Assembly: GCA_964427535.1 (NCBI GenBank)
Contig: CAYRVF010000051.1
Span: forward strand, 1-34,196
Direction: 5' to 3'
From: CAYRVF01 sp964427535
Lineage (GTDB): Bacteria > Chloroflexota > Ktedonobacteria > Ktedonobacterales > JADMIN01
Length of the DNA stretch: 34,196 bases
The translations under genes were made by a program, and so were the position numbers. Below the pieces are notes generated by a model. The model searched no databases and had not been told where the DNA came from. It saw only the letters and a program-made list of their open reading frames with translations. Shown here one piece after another: positions 8,118 through 14,276 of this stretch (position 1 is the stretch's first letter; each line of letters opens with the position of its first letter).

Positions 8118-8822
8118 ATGGTCCAGATCGGCGTGCAATACAAGACGACCGTGCGCGACATGCCGACGGACGAGCGCCCGCGCGAGCGGCTGATGTTGTA
8201 TGGGCCGAGCTCGCTGCAGACCGCCGAGCTGCTGGCGATTATCCTGCGCGTGGGCATCCAGGGGGAGAACGCGATTGAGATGGCCGCGCGGCTGCTACGC
8301 GAATATGGCGGGCTCGGTGGACTGCTTGGCGCCGATGTAGCCGACCTCGCCAATATGCGTGGCCTGGGCATGGCGAAGGCGGCCCAGCTCAAAGCCGCGC
8401 TCGAGCTGGGCCGCCGCCTGAGCGTGCTGGCCCCGGCTGAGCGCCCACAGATTGGGCGGCCCGAGGATGTCTTCAACCTCGTTCACCTGGAGATGGCTTA
8501 TCTCCCCCAGGAGCAGCTCCGGGTGCTCTGCCTCGACACCAAGAACTACGTCATCGGCCAGCAGGTCGTCTACCAGGGGACGATCAACAGCAGCGTGGTG
8601 CGCGTGGCGGAGGTGCTCAAGCCTGCGATCAGCCGCAGCAGCCTCTCGATCGTCGTCGTCCACAACCACCCCTCCGGCGACCCGACGCCCTCCCCCGAAG
8701 ACATCCGCACGACGGCGCAGATCCGCGAGGCGGGCGACCTGCTCGATATCGCCCTGCTCGATCACATCATCATCGGCCACGCGCGCTATGTCAGCCTCAA
8801 GGAGCGCGGCCTCGGCTTCTGA
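8118..8822 (+). CDS. radC: RadC family protein (JAMM/MPN metalloprotein fold)
   Basis: A 234-residue RadC/UPF0758 protein. The N-terminal half holds a helix-hairpin-helix region (about 66-100, LANMRGLGMAKAAQLKAAL). The C-terminal half is the JAB/MPN domain with the metal-binding HNHPSGDPTPSPED (182-195). RadC's cellular role is unsettled; the older link to DNA repair has been disputed. The start is ATG 8118, with AGAAGGA about 7 nt upstream; the open frame continues to 7563 but has no comparable site and overlaps coaX in antisense. The last 16 codons plus flank recur as a second copy at 10795-10844. The gene is divergent from coaX. Confidence 0.95.
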   Translation: MVQIGVQYKTTVRDMPTDERPRERLMLYGPSSLQTAELLAIILRVGIQGENAIEMAARLLREYGGLGGLLGADVADLANMRGLGMAKAAQLKAALELGRRLSVLAPAERPQIGRPEDVFNLVHLEMAYLPQEQLRVLCLDTKNYVIGQQVVYQGTINSSVVRVAEVLKPAISRSSLSIVVVHNHPSGDPTPSPEDIRTTAQIREAGDLLDIALLDHIIIGHARYVSLKERGLGF

Positions 8823-8825
8823 GCG
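8776..8825 (+). repeat. radC: radC 3'-end direct repeat, copy 1 (in the intact gene)
   Basis: These 50 bases, ending 3 bases after the radC stop, match 10795-10844 at 48 of 50 positions in direct orientation, 2019 bp apart. The two differences (TAT/TAC for Tyr, CTC/CTT for Leu) are both synonymous. Confidence 0.85.
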
Positions 8826-8826
8826 T

Positions 8827-8858
8827 GCACACACCAGCCGTACGACATTGCTGTGTGC
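8827..8858 (+). terminator. Weak stem-loop after radC
   Basis: GCACACA (8827-8833) pairs with TGTGTGC (8852-8858) across an 18-nt loop shortly after the radC stop. No U-tract follows, so intrinsic termination is uncertain. Confidence 0.3.
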
Positions 8859-8973
8859 TGTCCACTGGTGAAATGTCGAGCATCCAGGACGGTTCTATCG
8901 CAAATGACACGTGAGGGTGGTCGAGCTCGAACTGCCCTATCGACGAGCGAGGGAGCCGCGAGCAACGCGCCGC

Positions 8974-9516
8974 TCAGGTGGCAGCGACCTCAGCGACCCA
9001 CGAGGTACCCGCGTTGTCGACGAAGGAGGCGGCCACATAATAGCCCGGCGCGAGTGCGTCAGGCAGGGCATAAGCCACGGGCGCGGGCGCGGCGGCCCCG
9101 CGGTCAGTGGAGAGCGCGAGCGGCGGGGCACCCGCCGCAGGCATCGTGCCGCCTACCGCGGTGCCGCCGCTGTCGTCTGGAACGCCGGACGTCAGCTCGG
9201 GCTGGTAGGCCTCGGCAAGGCTGCGCGTGGTGTAGGGGCCGTAGAGCCAGAAATGGCACGTGACCGAGCGCGGAGGCTCACCCACGCTCAGCCCCGCGGA
9301 TGTCGGCATCCAGGACAAGGTGAGGGGCTGGCCCAGGTGCCACGGCAAGGCAGGCGACACCTCGAGTTGATACGACTGGTAGGTGTGCATGCCGCCCTGA
9401 TCGGGGAAGAACCGCAGCAGGGCGACCACGAGGGCGGCAATGACGAGGAACCCGATGAGCAGGGCGGGGAGAGGGGTGAGCGCGGCCCGCATGCGGGACC
9501 GGACGGCAGTGAGCAC
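8974..9516 (-). CDS. Single-pass membrane protein with extracytoplasmic domain, function unknown
   Basis: About 180 residues. One hydrophobic helix near residues 18-38 (LPALLIGFLVIAALVVALL) follows a short positively charged N-terminus, so the remainder should lie outside the membrane. The outer part is strand-rich (TYQSYQLEV, PLTLSWMP, PGYYVAASFVDNAG) with a Gly/Ala/Pro-rich stretch, suggesting a small beta-sandwich, though no family is recognised. GTG at 9516 is chosen because AGGAGGAGCCT sits directly upstream; the frame is open to 9588. It is the second minus-strand gene inside the segment bracketed by the two radC-tail copies, and resembles its neighbour at 9727-10554 in architecture but not in sequence. 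Confidence 0.65.
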   Translation of the reverse strand: MLTAVRSRMRAALTPLPALLIGFLVIAALVVALLRFFPDQGGMHTYQSYQLEVSPALPWHLGQPLTLSWMPTSAGLSVGEPPRSVTCHFWLYGPYTTRSLAEAYQPELTSGVPDDSGGTAVGGTMPAAGAPPLALSTDRGAAAPAPVAYALPDALAPGYYVAASFVDNAGTSWVAEVAAT

Positions 9517-9618
9517 AGGCTCCTCCTGGCGCGACACGACCAGCGCGGTGGTCACCGGCAGTATAGACCAACCGGTCGTCCATTGCAAGGGGGCGATGAA
9601 GAGGAGCGTGGCACACCG

Positions 9619-9726
9619 TCAGTCGTGGCAGACGTCGAGGATCCACAGGTTGGACGCCAGGTCGTAATACAGGTCGAAGAAGGCGAGGTCGCCGTCCACC
9701 GCGACAAGATCGCGTGGTACTCCGGA
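9619..9726 (-). pseudogene. Protein-like 35-codon remnant in frame behind a TAA stop
   Basis: Directly after the TAA of the upstream gene (9727-9729) the same frame stays open for 35 codons to TGA at 9619-9621. It spells a convincing protein tail, including the stretches DLVAVDGDLAFFDLYYDL and NLWILDVCHD. It has no start codon or ribosome site of its own. It may be the former C-terminus of the upstream protein cut off by a nonsense change, or the end of a deleted paralogue. It supports the view that this segment has been rearranged. Confidence 0.4.
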
Positions 9727-10554
9727 TTAGTTGTAGCTGCCAGTGTAGATGAGGCATTGGAGGATCCCGCCATTCGCCGCAGGCAGACAGGCCCAATCCA
9801 CCGAGCCAGGCGTCACCTGGGCCGTACCGGGGTCATTCGTAAAGGCCGACGACTTGAACGTAGCTGCGAGCAAGGCGCTCGTATAAATGTGATCGACAGA
9901 CTTATCGTGCGCGTAGTCCCGGACGTGCTTCGAATCCGGCGGAAGGAATGACTGAGCGATCGCGGCTTGCTGTGCATCACTCCAGAAGGGATATCCCACG
10001 GCTGGAGACACATTGACCGCATAGACTCTATCGTTTGTGCCATTGACTGTGTCTTCGACGTGCGCCGCTGTCATGCGGATGTCCACGAGTTGACCGTCAA
10101 TGATGGACTGCCAGTGGCCACGTTCGCCGTTCACCTGCGGCCCATAGGCGTCCTCGAAGTCGTTCCACGTGCCGCCGACCGTTGCGGTCGAGACCATAGC
10201 GGGAAGCGGCGTCGCTGTCGCCGTCGGGCTTGCGGCGATTGTCGGAAGCACGACCACGTTCGAGCTCGCGTCAGTCGACGTTGATGAATGAAGTCTCGCG
10301 AGTGCTGGAATGACGCAACAGACCATAACCAGGCAGACCACACAGAGTGCGATGATGCCACGGGTCGAAAAGAGGAAATCCTGTAGCCCCTCTCGCTTTG
10401 GCGGACGTTGCGGCGGTAGTGGGGGCCTGTATTGTTGGCGCGACCATGCAGGTCCCAACTGCGGCACTTGCGGCGGTTGAGGCGGACGCTGACTCGTGCG
10501 TGTCCAAGTCGGACCGAATGGGTGCTCCTCCGGCGGCTGAGGCGGTTGCTGCAT
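9727..10554 (-). CDS. Proline-rich single-pass membrane protein, function unknown
   Basis: About 275 residues in three parts. A cytoplasmic N-terminus (1-60) is rich in Pro and Gln and holds an imperfect duplication of a 17-residue unit (FGPTWTRTSQRPPQPPQ and LGPAWSRQQYRPPLPPQ). One membrane helix lies near 65-87 (IIALCVVCLVMVCCVI). A Ser/Thr/Pro linker leads to an extracytoplasmic domain of about 140 residues beginning near GGTWNDFEDAYGP. ATG at 10554 with AAAGGA eight bases upstream is preferred over GTG at 10584. Such layouts are common in Chloroflexota, but I know of no function. A 35-codon remnant follows in frame after the stop. Confidence 0.7.
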   Translation of the reverse strand: MQQPPQPPEEHPFGPTWTRTSQRPPQPPQVPQLGPAWSRQQYRPPLPPQRPPKREGLQDFLFSTRGIIALCVVCLVMVCCVIPALARLHSSTSTDASSNVVVLPTIAASPTATATPLPAMVSTATVGGTWNDFEDAYGPQVNGERGHWQSIIDGQLVDIRMTAAHVEDTVNGTNDRVYAVNVSPAVGYPFWSDAQQAAIAQSFLPPDSKHVRDYAHDKSVDHIYTSALLAATFKSSAFTNDPGTAQVTPGSVDWACLPAANGGILQCLIYTGSYN

Positions 10555-10942
10555 GGCTCGCGTCCTTTTCGCACTGTCGATCACACCGTCGTCAGGTAGA
10601 ACGCAAGCAAGGTACCTGAGTAACGCGCACGAAATGCAGCGCCCGTTGAAGACTCACGAGCAACTGAGCGTATCAGCAGGGTGAAGGGAGAGCAACCGTG
10701 CGGTAATATTCTAGTCGCCGGGAGCATCTCAGAGGCCGTCATGTGCTTAGGCTGCGCTCACTGGCGCGAGCTCAACATCCATCCGACAATATCTGCCACG
10801 CGCGCTACGTCAGCCTTAAGGAGCGCGGCCTCGGCTTCTGAGCGCCTCACACACCCTTCCTGTACGGTAGACTGATGGCATGCGTTAGCCCTCACAGGCA
10901 TGTCAAAAGTCATGTCATTGGTGCGAAGGGTGGGTACTGGTG
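10555..10942. other. Gene-free stretch holding the second radC tail
   Basis: This 388-base gap contains no convincing gene. Its only clear content is the radC 3'-end copy at 10795-10844. Short ORFs here are low-complexity shadows. The spacer just before the VOC gene carries a repeated CATGTCA (about 10898 and 10911), too short to interpret. Confidence 0.6.
10795..10844 (+). repeat. radC: radC 3'-end direct repeat, copy 2 (isolated fragment)
   Basis: A partial copy of the radC end encodes HARYVSLKERGLGF and the stop at 10839-10841 with no upstream radC sequence. It is 48/50 identical to 8776-8825 in the same orientation, and weak similarity continues past the stop (CACACACC). It marks the right end of a 2-kb segment carrying two minus-strand membrane-protein genes. 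It could be an attachment-site-like duplication or the scar of a tandem duplication. Confidence 0.85.
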
Positions 10943-11305
10943 ATGGCCAAGGTTCGCGTCGGCTCAATCGTGCTGCGGGTGGACGACCTGCGCCGCCAGA
11001 CGGAATTCTGGGCGGCTGCTCTCGATTATGTGCCTCGCGAGGAGCAAGACGACGACTTCGTGCTGCTGCGTCCTCAGAACGGAGTCGGGCCGAACCTGTC
11101 GCTCGACCTGCACCACGCGGAGGTTCAGGTGCCCCCTCGCATTCACCTGGACCTGTACACTGACGACCAGGCCAGTGAGGTCAAGCGCTTGGTCGCCCTC
11201 GGCGCCACCGAGGTCCACTGGGACAAGCGCCCGCCGGACGCCGACTACGTGATCCTCGCCGATCCTGAGGGCAACCGTTTCTGTGTCATCGATACGGCCC
11301 GATAG
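10943..11305 (+). CDS. VOC (glyoxalase/bleomycin-resistance/dioxygenase) superfamily protein
   Basis: A 120-residue single-module VOC protein with the usual beta-alpha-beta-beta-beta repeats. The N-terminal strand (VGSIVLRVDDL) is followed by the helix QTEFWAAALDY; the centre has IHLDLYTDD, and the end is the family-typical VILADPEGNRFCVID. Members bind a metal or ligand in a cleft formed by paired modules. The group includes glyoxalase I, dioxygenases, epimerases and antibiotic-binding proteins, so the substrate is open; a role in resistance should not be assumed. ATG 10943 is used; the overlapping GTG at 10940 is an equally possible start, as AAGGG lies about 9 nt before it. Confidence 0.85.
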   Translation: MAKVRVGSIVLRVDDLRRQTEFWAAALDYVPREEQDDDFVLLRPQNGVGPNLSLDLHHAEVQVPPRIHLDLYTDDQASEVKRLVALGATEVHWDKRPPDADYVILADPEGNRFCVIDTAR

Positions 11306-11395
11306 CCGTGTGGCGCTGCGTGCTTCGTTCCGTGGCGCCGTGATGCCTGCGTTCGGTGCGGTTCGCCCTACACTCAGCGAGAAGGCTGTGATGGC

Positions 11396-12136
11396 ATGAA
11401 GCAGAACAAATATGATGATCCCGCGTTCTTCTCCAGGTACAGTCAGATGGCTCGTTCCACTGGCGGATTAGATGCGGCCAGAGAATGGCCCGCCTTCCGC
11501 GCGTTGCTCCCCACGCTGCGCGAGAAACGTGTGCTGGATCTTGGCTGTGGTTTCGGCTGGCATTGCCGCTATGCGCGCGCACAGCATGCTCGCTATGTGG
11601 TGGGCGTAGACCTCTCAGAGAAGATGCTCGCGCGCGCCAGAGACAGCACCCACGATGCCGCGATCGAGTATCGCCGGCTCGCGATCGAGGACATCGACTT
11701 CGCGGCGGGCGAGTTCGATGTGGTGCTCAGTTCGCTGGCCCTTCACTATGTCCAGCCGTTCGCTCTCGTGTGTCACAGAGTCCATCACAGCCTTATTCAT
11801 GGAGGAAGCTTCGTCTACTCGGTCGAACACCCGATCGTCACTGCGCGCGCCGCGCAAGACTGGTATCACGGTCCGAACGGAGAGCGCTTACACTGGCCAG
11901 TCGATCACTATCAGGATGAAAGCCCGCGTCAGGCACGGTTTTTGGACCATGAGGTCGTCAAGTACCATCGCACCGTCGCTACCTATGTGAATACGCTCAT
12001 CGACGCCGGTTTCACCATTACGAGGCTTTCTGAGCCGCGACCCGCCCAGGACCTGCTAGACCAGCATCCCGACTGGCAGGACGAAACGCGCCGCCCGATG
12101 TTTCTCCTGATCGCAGCGGGCAAGCGTGAGGAGTGA
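11396..12136 (+). CDS. Class I SAM-dependent methyltransferase (type 11 / UbiE-like)
   Basis: A 246-residue Rossmann-fold methyltransferase. Motif I is VLDLGCGFGWH (residues 46-56), followed by the acidic strand end GVDLSEKML and the motif IV region FDVVLSSLALHYV. These define a SAM-binding domain that takes up about the first 150 residues. The remaining part (WYHGPNGERLHWPVDHYQ onward) probably shapes the substrate pocket. Proteins of this kind methylate small molecules, but the acceptor is unknown. The gene lies 90 nt after the VOC gene and 97 nt before the S4 gene on the same strand; no functional link is evident. Confidence 0.88.
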   Translation: MKQNKYDDPAFFSRYSQMARSTGGLDAAREWPAFRALLPTLREKRVLDLGCGFGWHCRYARAQHARYVVGVDLSEKMLARARDSTHDAAIEYRRLAIEDIDFAAGEFDVVLSSLALHYVQPFALVCHRVHHSLIHGGSFVYSVEHPIVTARAAQDWYHGPNGERLHWPVDHYQDESPRQARFLDHEVVKYHRTVATYVNTLIDAGFTITRLSEPRPAQDLLDQHPDWQDETRRPMFLLIAAGKREE

Positions 12137-12233
12137 GAAGACAAGTTCCCAGCCAGAGATGTGGGCACGAGGATTGCCGCATCTGAGCGTGTGGAGGTGC
12201 GCGAGGCCCACAGACACGGGAAGGGGACCCGCG

Positions 12234-12854
12234 ATGGCGAAGCGACATGAGCCGCGGCATAAGGTGTCGCGGCGCTTCGGGATTGACATCTATGGCACGG
12301 GCGGCGAGTCGTTGCAGCGGAAGCTCGCGGTGCCGCCTGGCGGCCCTCGGCGCGGACGTCGCAGGCGCTCGACCTATGGCACGCAATTGTTCGAGAAACA
12401 GAAGGCCAAGGCGATATACGGCGTGATGGAGGGACAGTTCCACCGCTATGTGCGTGAAGCCGCCCGCCAGCAAGGTGCCACGGGCGAGAATTTGCTCCGC
12501 CTGTTGGAGCGGCGGCTCGATAACGTCGTCTATCGGCTGGGGTTCGCCCGTACCCGACCGATGGCGCGGCAAATCGTGAATCACGGTCACGTCCGGGTTG
12601 GTGGCCGTGTGGCAAACGCTCCGCCGCATCGCGTAGACATTCCGTCGTATCTCGTGCGGCCCGGTGAGACCATCGAACTGGACGAGACCGCGGCGAATAT
12701 GCCGGAAGTAGTCGAGAATCTGGCATCGGCTCCCCCCGCCCCAGAATGGCTCAGCCGCGATGGCACGAGTGGCCGCGTCACGCGCATGCCCGATCGGGCG
12801 GACGCCGATCAGCGGTTCGACGTCGATCAGATCGTCGAGTTCTATTCCCGGTAA
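12234..12854 (+). CDS. rpsD: 30S ribosomal protein S4, cysteine-free (zinc-independent) form
   Basis: S4 binds the 5' domain of 16S rRNA and nucleates small-subunit assembly. The 206-residue protein has the family length and order: a basic N-terminal domain (MAKRHEPRHKVSRRFG), the central ERRLDNVVYRLGFA signature, the S4 RNA-binding domain (about 88-150, ARQIVNHGHVRVGGR), and the typical C-terminal ending VEFYSR. The N-terminal zinc cysteines of the C+ form are all absent. ATG 12234 is preceded by AAGGGG; the frame is open upstream to 12126. The gene is not next to rpsK, rpsM or rpoA, where S4 usually sits, so it may be a second copy or a relocated sole copy. Confidence 0.92.
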   Translation: MAKRHEPRHKVSRRFGIDIYGTGGESLQRKLAVPPGGPRRGRRRRSTYGTQLFEKQKAKAIYGVMEGQFHRYVREAARQQGATGENLLRLLERRLDNVVYRLGFARTRPMARQIVNHGHVRVGGRVANAPPHRVDIPSYLVRPGETIELDETAANMPEVVENLASAPPAPEWLSRDGTSGRVTRMPDRADADQRFDVDQIVEFYSR

Positions 12855-13315
12855 ACCACCCGCATGCGCCTTTCAGCGGAAGACGTGATGCGGAGACATG
12901 TGGTCAAGCGAGACAGGCGCCGAGACATGGACACCAGACTAGGCGGTGCGCGCGGGAGTGCACCGGACGACGGGTCTGCCGGTCAAAGCCGCCATGGGAG
13001 CCAGTGGATTGCCACACTGTAGGGCGAGGCATGCCTCGTCCGCCGCCCTTGGCCGGGAGTGCGGGATGGGGCAGGACGCGCGAACAGTATCTCGTAACGA
13101 TGGAGATGCTCCTCCTAGACCGTGTACGCAGCCGAGCGGCTGAGCTATCGGCACACGCTGTGCTACAGTCGCGCGGCAGAGTTGAGGTTGGCCCCCACGC
13201 TCTTGACGCTCTGGTCCGTTGCCCCGAGCACGGATGCGGAGCGTCTGTTTTTGGGGACTATCGCGGCGATACCATGCCGCTGATGGCGACGCGTGGGCGC
13301 GAACGCCTGAACGAC
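12855..13315. other. Gene-free stretch between convergent rpsD and HAD genes
   Basis: About 460 bases without a gene I can support. A long plus-strand open frame crosses it, but is mostly the antisense of the HAD gene and has no ribosome site. Its only clear structure is the palindromic repeat at 13018-13038. No tRNA-like fold was seen. Confidence 0.5.
13018..13038 (+). repeat. Palindromic intergenic repeat, copy A
   Basis: TGTAGGG is followed by the perfect 14-bp palindrome CGAGGCATGCCTCG (13025-13038). The reverse complement resembles 14057-14078 (CGAGGCAT, a variable centre, then CCCTACA). The two copies lie in opposite orientation on either side of the HAD gene, typical of dispersed short palindromic repeats. 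Confidence 0.5.
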
Positions 13316-14005
13316 CTAGCCGGGCCGCGCGCTGGCGTGTGCCCGTCGTGCCAGCGGCGAGTCGTCGTAGTGCGCGAGCAGATCGGCGGGGTCAGCATAG
13401 ATCGCGAGCGCGGCCGCGAGTTGCTCGCGTGGGAAGCCGCCGCAGAGCAGCGCGATGGTGCCAACACCCACCTTCGACGCCGACTCTATGTCGTAGGGCG
13501 TATCGCCGAGCATCAGCGTCGCGTCGGGCAGCGAGCCAGCCTTCTTCAACGCCACCGCGACGATATCGGGTGCGGGCTTCGACGAACCCGCATCGCTTGA
13601 CGTGGTGTAGGTGTCGAGCAGATCGGCCACCTGCGCTGCCTGCAACAACGCCTGCACCTCGTCTTGCTGCGCCGATGTCGCGACGACCAGTCGCAGCCCG
13701 TCGCGCCGCATGCGCTCCACCAGCGGGCGAGCACCAGGTGCCGGTTGTAGCGTAGGAGCGTAGTCGCGCAAGAAGATGGCTTTGCGTTCATCGGCGATCG
13801 CCTTGCCCTCGCCCTCGTCAGCGCGCAATCCAGGCACGAGCGTGGGTATCAGCTTGTCGGCGCCCATCCCAATGAGCGGCCGCACACGCTCGAACGGTAG
13901 GTCATATCCGTGCGCGCGGAAGGCCCGCACCCACGCCTCAGCATGCGTGTCGTTGCTCAGCACCAGTGTCCCGTCGATATCAAGCAGCACCGCTTCTAGT
14001 GCCAT
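13316..14005 (-). CDS. HAD superfamily hydrolase (phosphoglycolate phosphatase / beta-phosphoglucomutase-like)
   Basis: A 229-residue HAD subfamily-I enzyme that removes or transfers phosphate through an aspartyl-phosphate. All four motifs are present: DIDGT (nucleophile Asp9, acid/base Asp11), VVATS (Thr110/Ser111), Lys143 in SSKPAPD, and GDTPYD (167-172, metal-binding Asp168 and Asp172). A helical cap of about 70 residues lies between motifs I and II, as in phosphoglycolate phosphatases. The substrate cannot be told from this alone. ATG 14005 is preceded by AAGGAG nine nucleotides upstream. Palindromic repeats lie on either side (13018-13038 and 14057-14078). Confidence 0.9.
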   Translation of the reverse strand: MALEAVLLDIDGTLVLSNDTHAEAWVRAFRAHGYDLPFERVRPLIGMGADKLIPTLVPGLRADEGEGKAIADERKAIFLRDYAPTLQPAPGARPLVERMRRDGLRLVVATSAQQDEVQALLQAAQVADLLDTYTTSSDAGSSKPAPDIVAVALKKAGSLPDATLMLGDTPYDIESASKVGVGTIALLCGGFPREQLAAALAIYADPADLLAHYDDSPLARRAHASARPG

Positions 14006-14056
14006 ATTGTTCCGCTCCTTGCGTCAATTGCGTTGCGGCCATCCAAGACGGGCGGC

Positions 14057-14078
14057 CGAGGCATTACTTGCCCCTACA
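14057..14078 (+). repeat. Palindromic intergenic repeat, copy B
   Basis: CGAGGCAT followed by TACTTG and CCCCTACA resembles the reverse complement of copy A at 13018-13038, differing mainly in the centre. It lies between the HAD and symporter genes, where no gene is present. Confidence 0.4.
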
Positions 14079-14137
14079 GAACGAGGGGTGGTGCGACACC
14101 TATCGTTCCCCGTGGCCACAAGCCTTCCATCGGCGAC

Positions 14138-14171
14138 CCTTTCCCTCAAGGGAAGGGGGTAGGGGTTAGGT
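14138..14171. repeat. Short G-run/C-run intergenic hairpin
   Basis: TTCCCT and AGGGAA (14141-14146, 14149-14154) form a tight hairpin, followed by GGGGGTAGGGGTTAGG. The reverse complement (CCTAACCCCTACCCCCTTCCC) resembles the C-rich arms near 26469-26583, so it may belong to a dispersed intergenic sequence family. Confidence 0.35.
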
Positions 14172-14218
14172 TCCGCCAGCGCAAGAACGGCGCCAGCATC
14201 CGTCCGCGAGCGAAAAGC

Positions 14219-14247
14219 GCCCGGCCCCCTGCGCGAGAGGACCGGGC
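14219..14247 (-). terminator. Intrinsic terminator of the symporter operon
   Basis: On the minus strand GCCCGG (14242-14247) pairs with CCGGGC (14219-14224), and GCTTTTC follows. It begins 30 nt after the symporter stop at 14277, a good position for a rho-independent terminator. Confidence 0.55.
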
Positions 14248-14276
14248 ACCAGGAAGGGACTGTTACTTGCGGCGAG

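Noticed and set aside
8911..9951. 346-codon plus-strand ORF over the membrane-protein segment
   Set aside because: The translation is arginine-, glycine- and glutamate-rich with no domain and no ribosome site. The minus-strand genes have clear starts, membrane helices and sensible composition.
8974..10554. Mobile element with its own integrase between the radC tails
   Set aside because: No integrase, transposase or terminal inverted repeat could be found in either strand; only the direct repeat supports mobility, so no mobile element is called.
13130..13180. tRNA-like GC-rich palindromes near 13130-13170
   Set aside because: No acceptor stem, T-loop (GTTCRANNC) or matching anticodon arm could be assembled.
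12746..13600. 284-codon plus-strand ORF with CPEHGC and CPSC, resembling a zinc ribbon
   Set aside because: Its second half is the antisense of the HAD gene, all of whose motifs are intact. The first half overlaps the end of rpsD and an intergenic palindrome, and it has no ribosome site. The cysteine spacing is probably chance.
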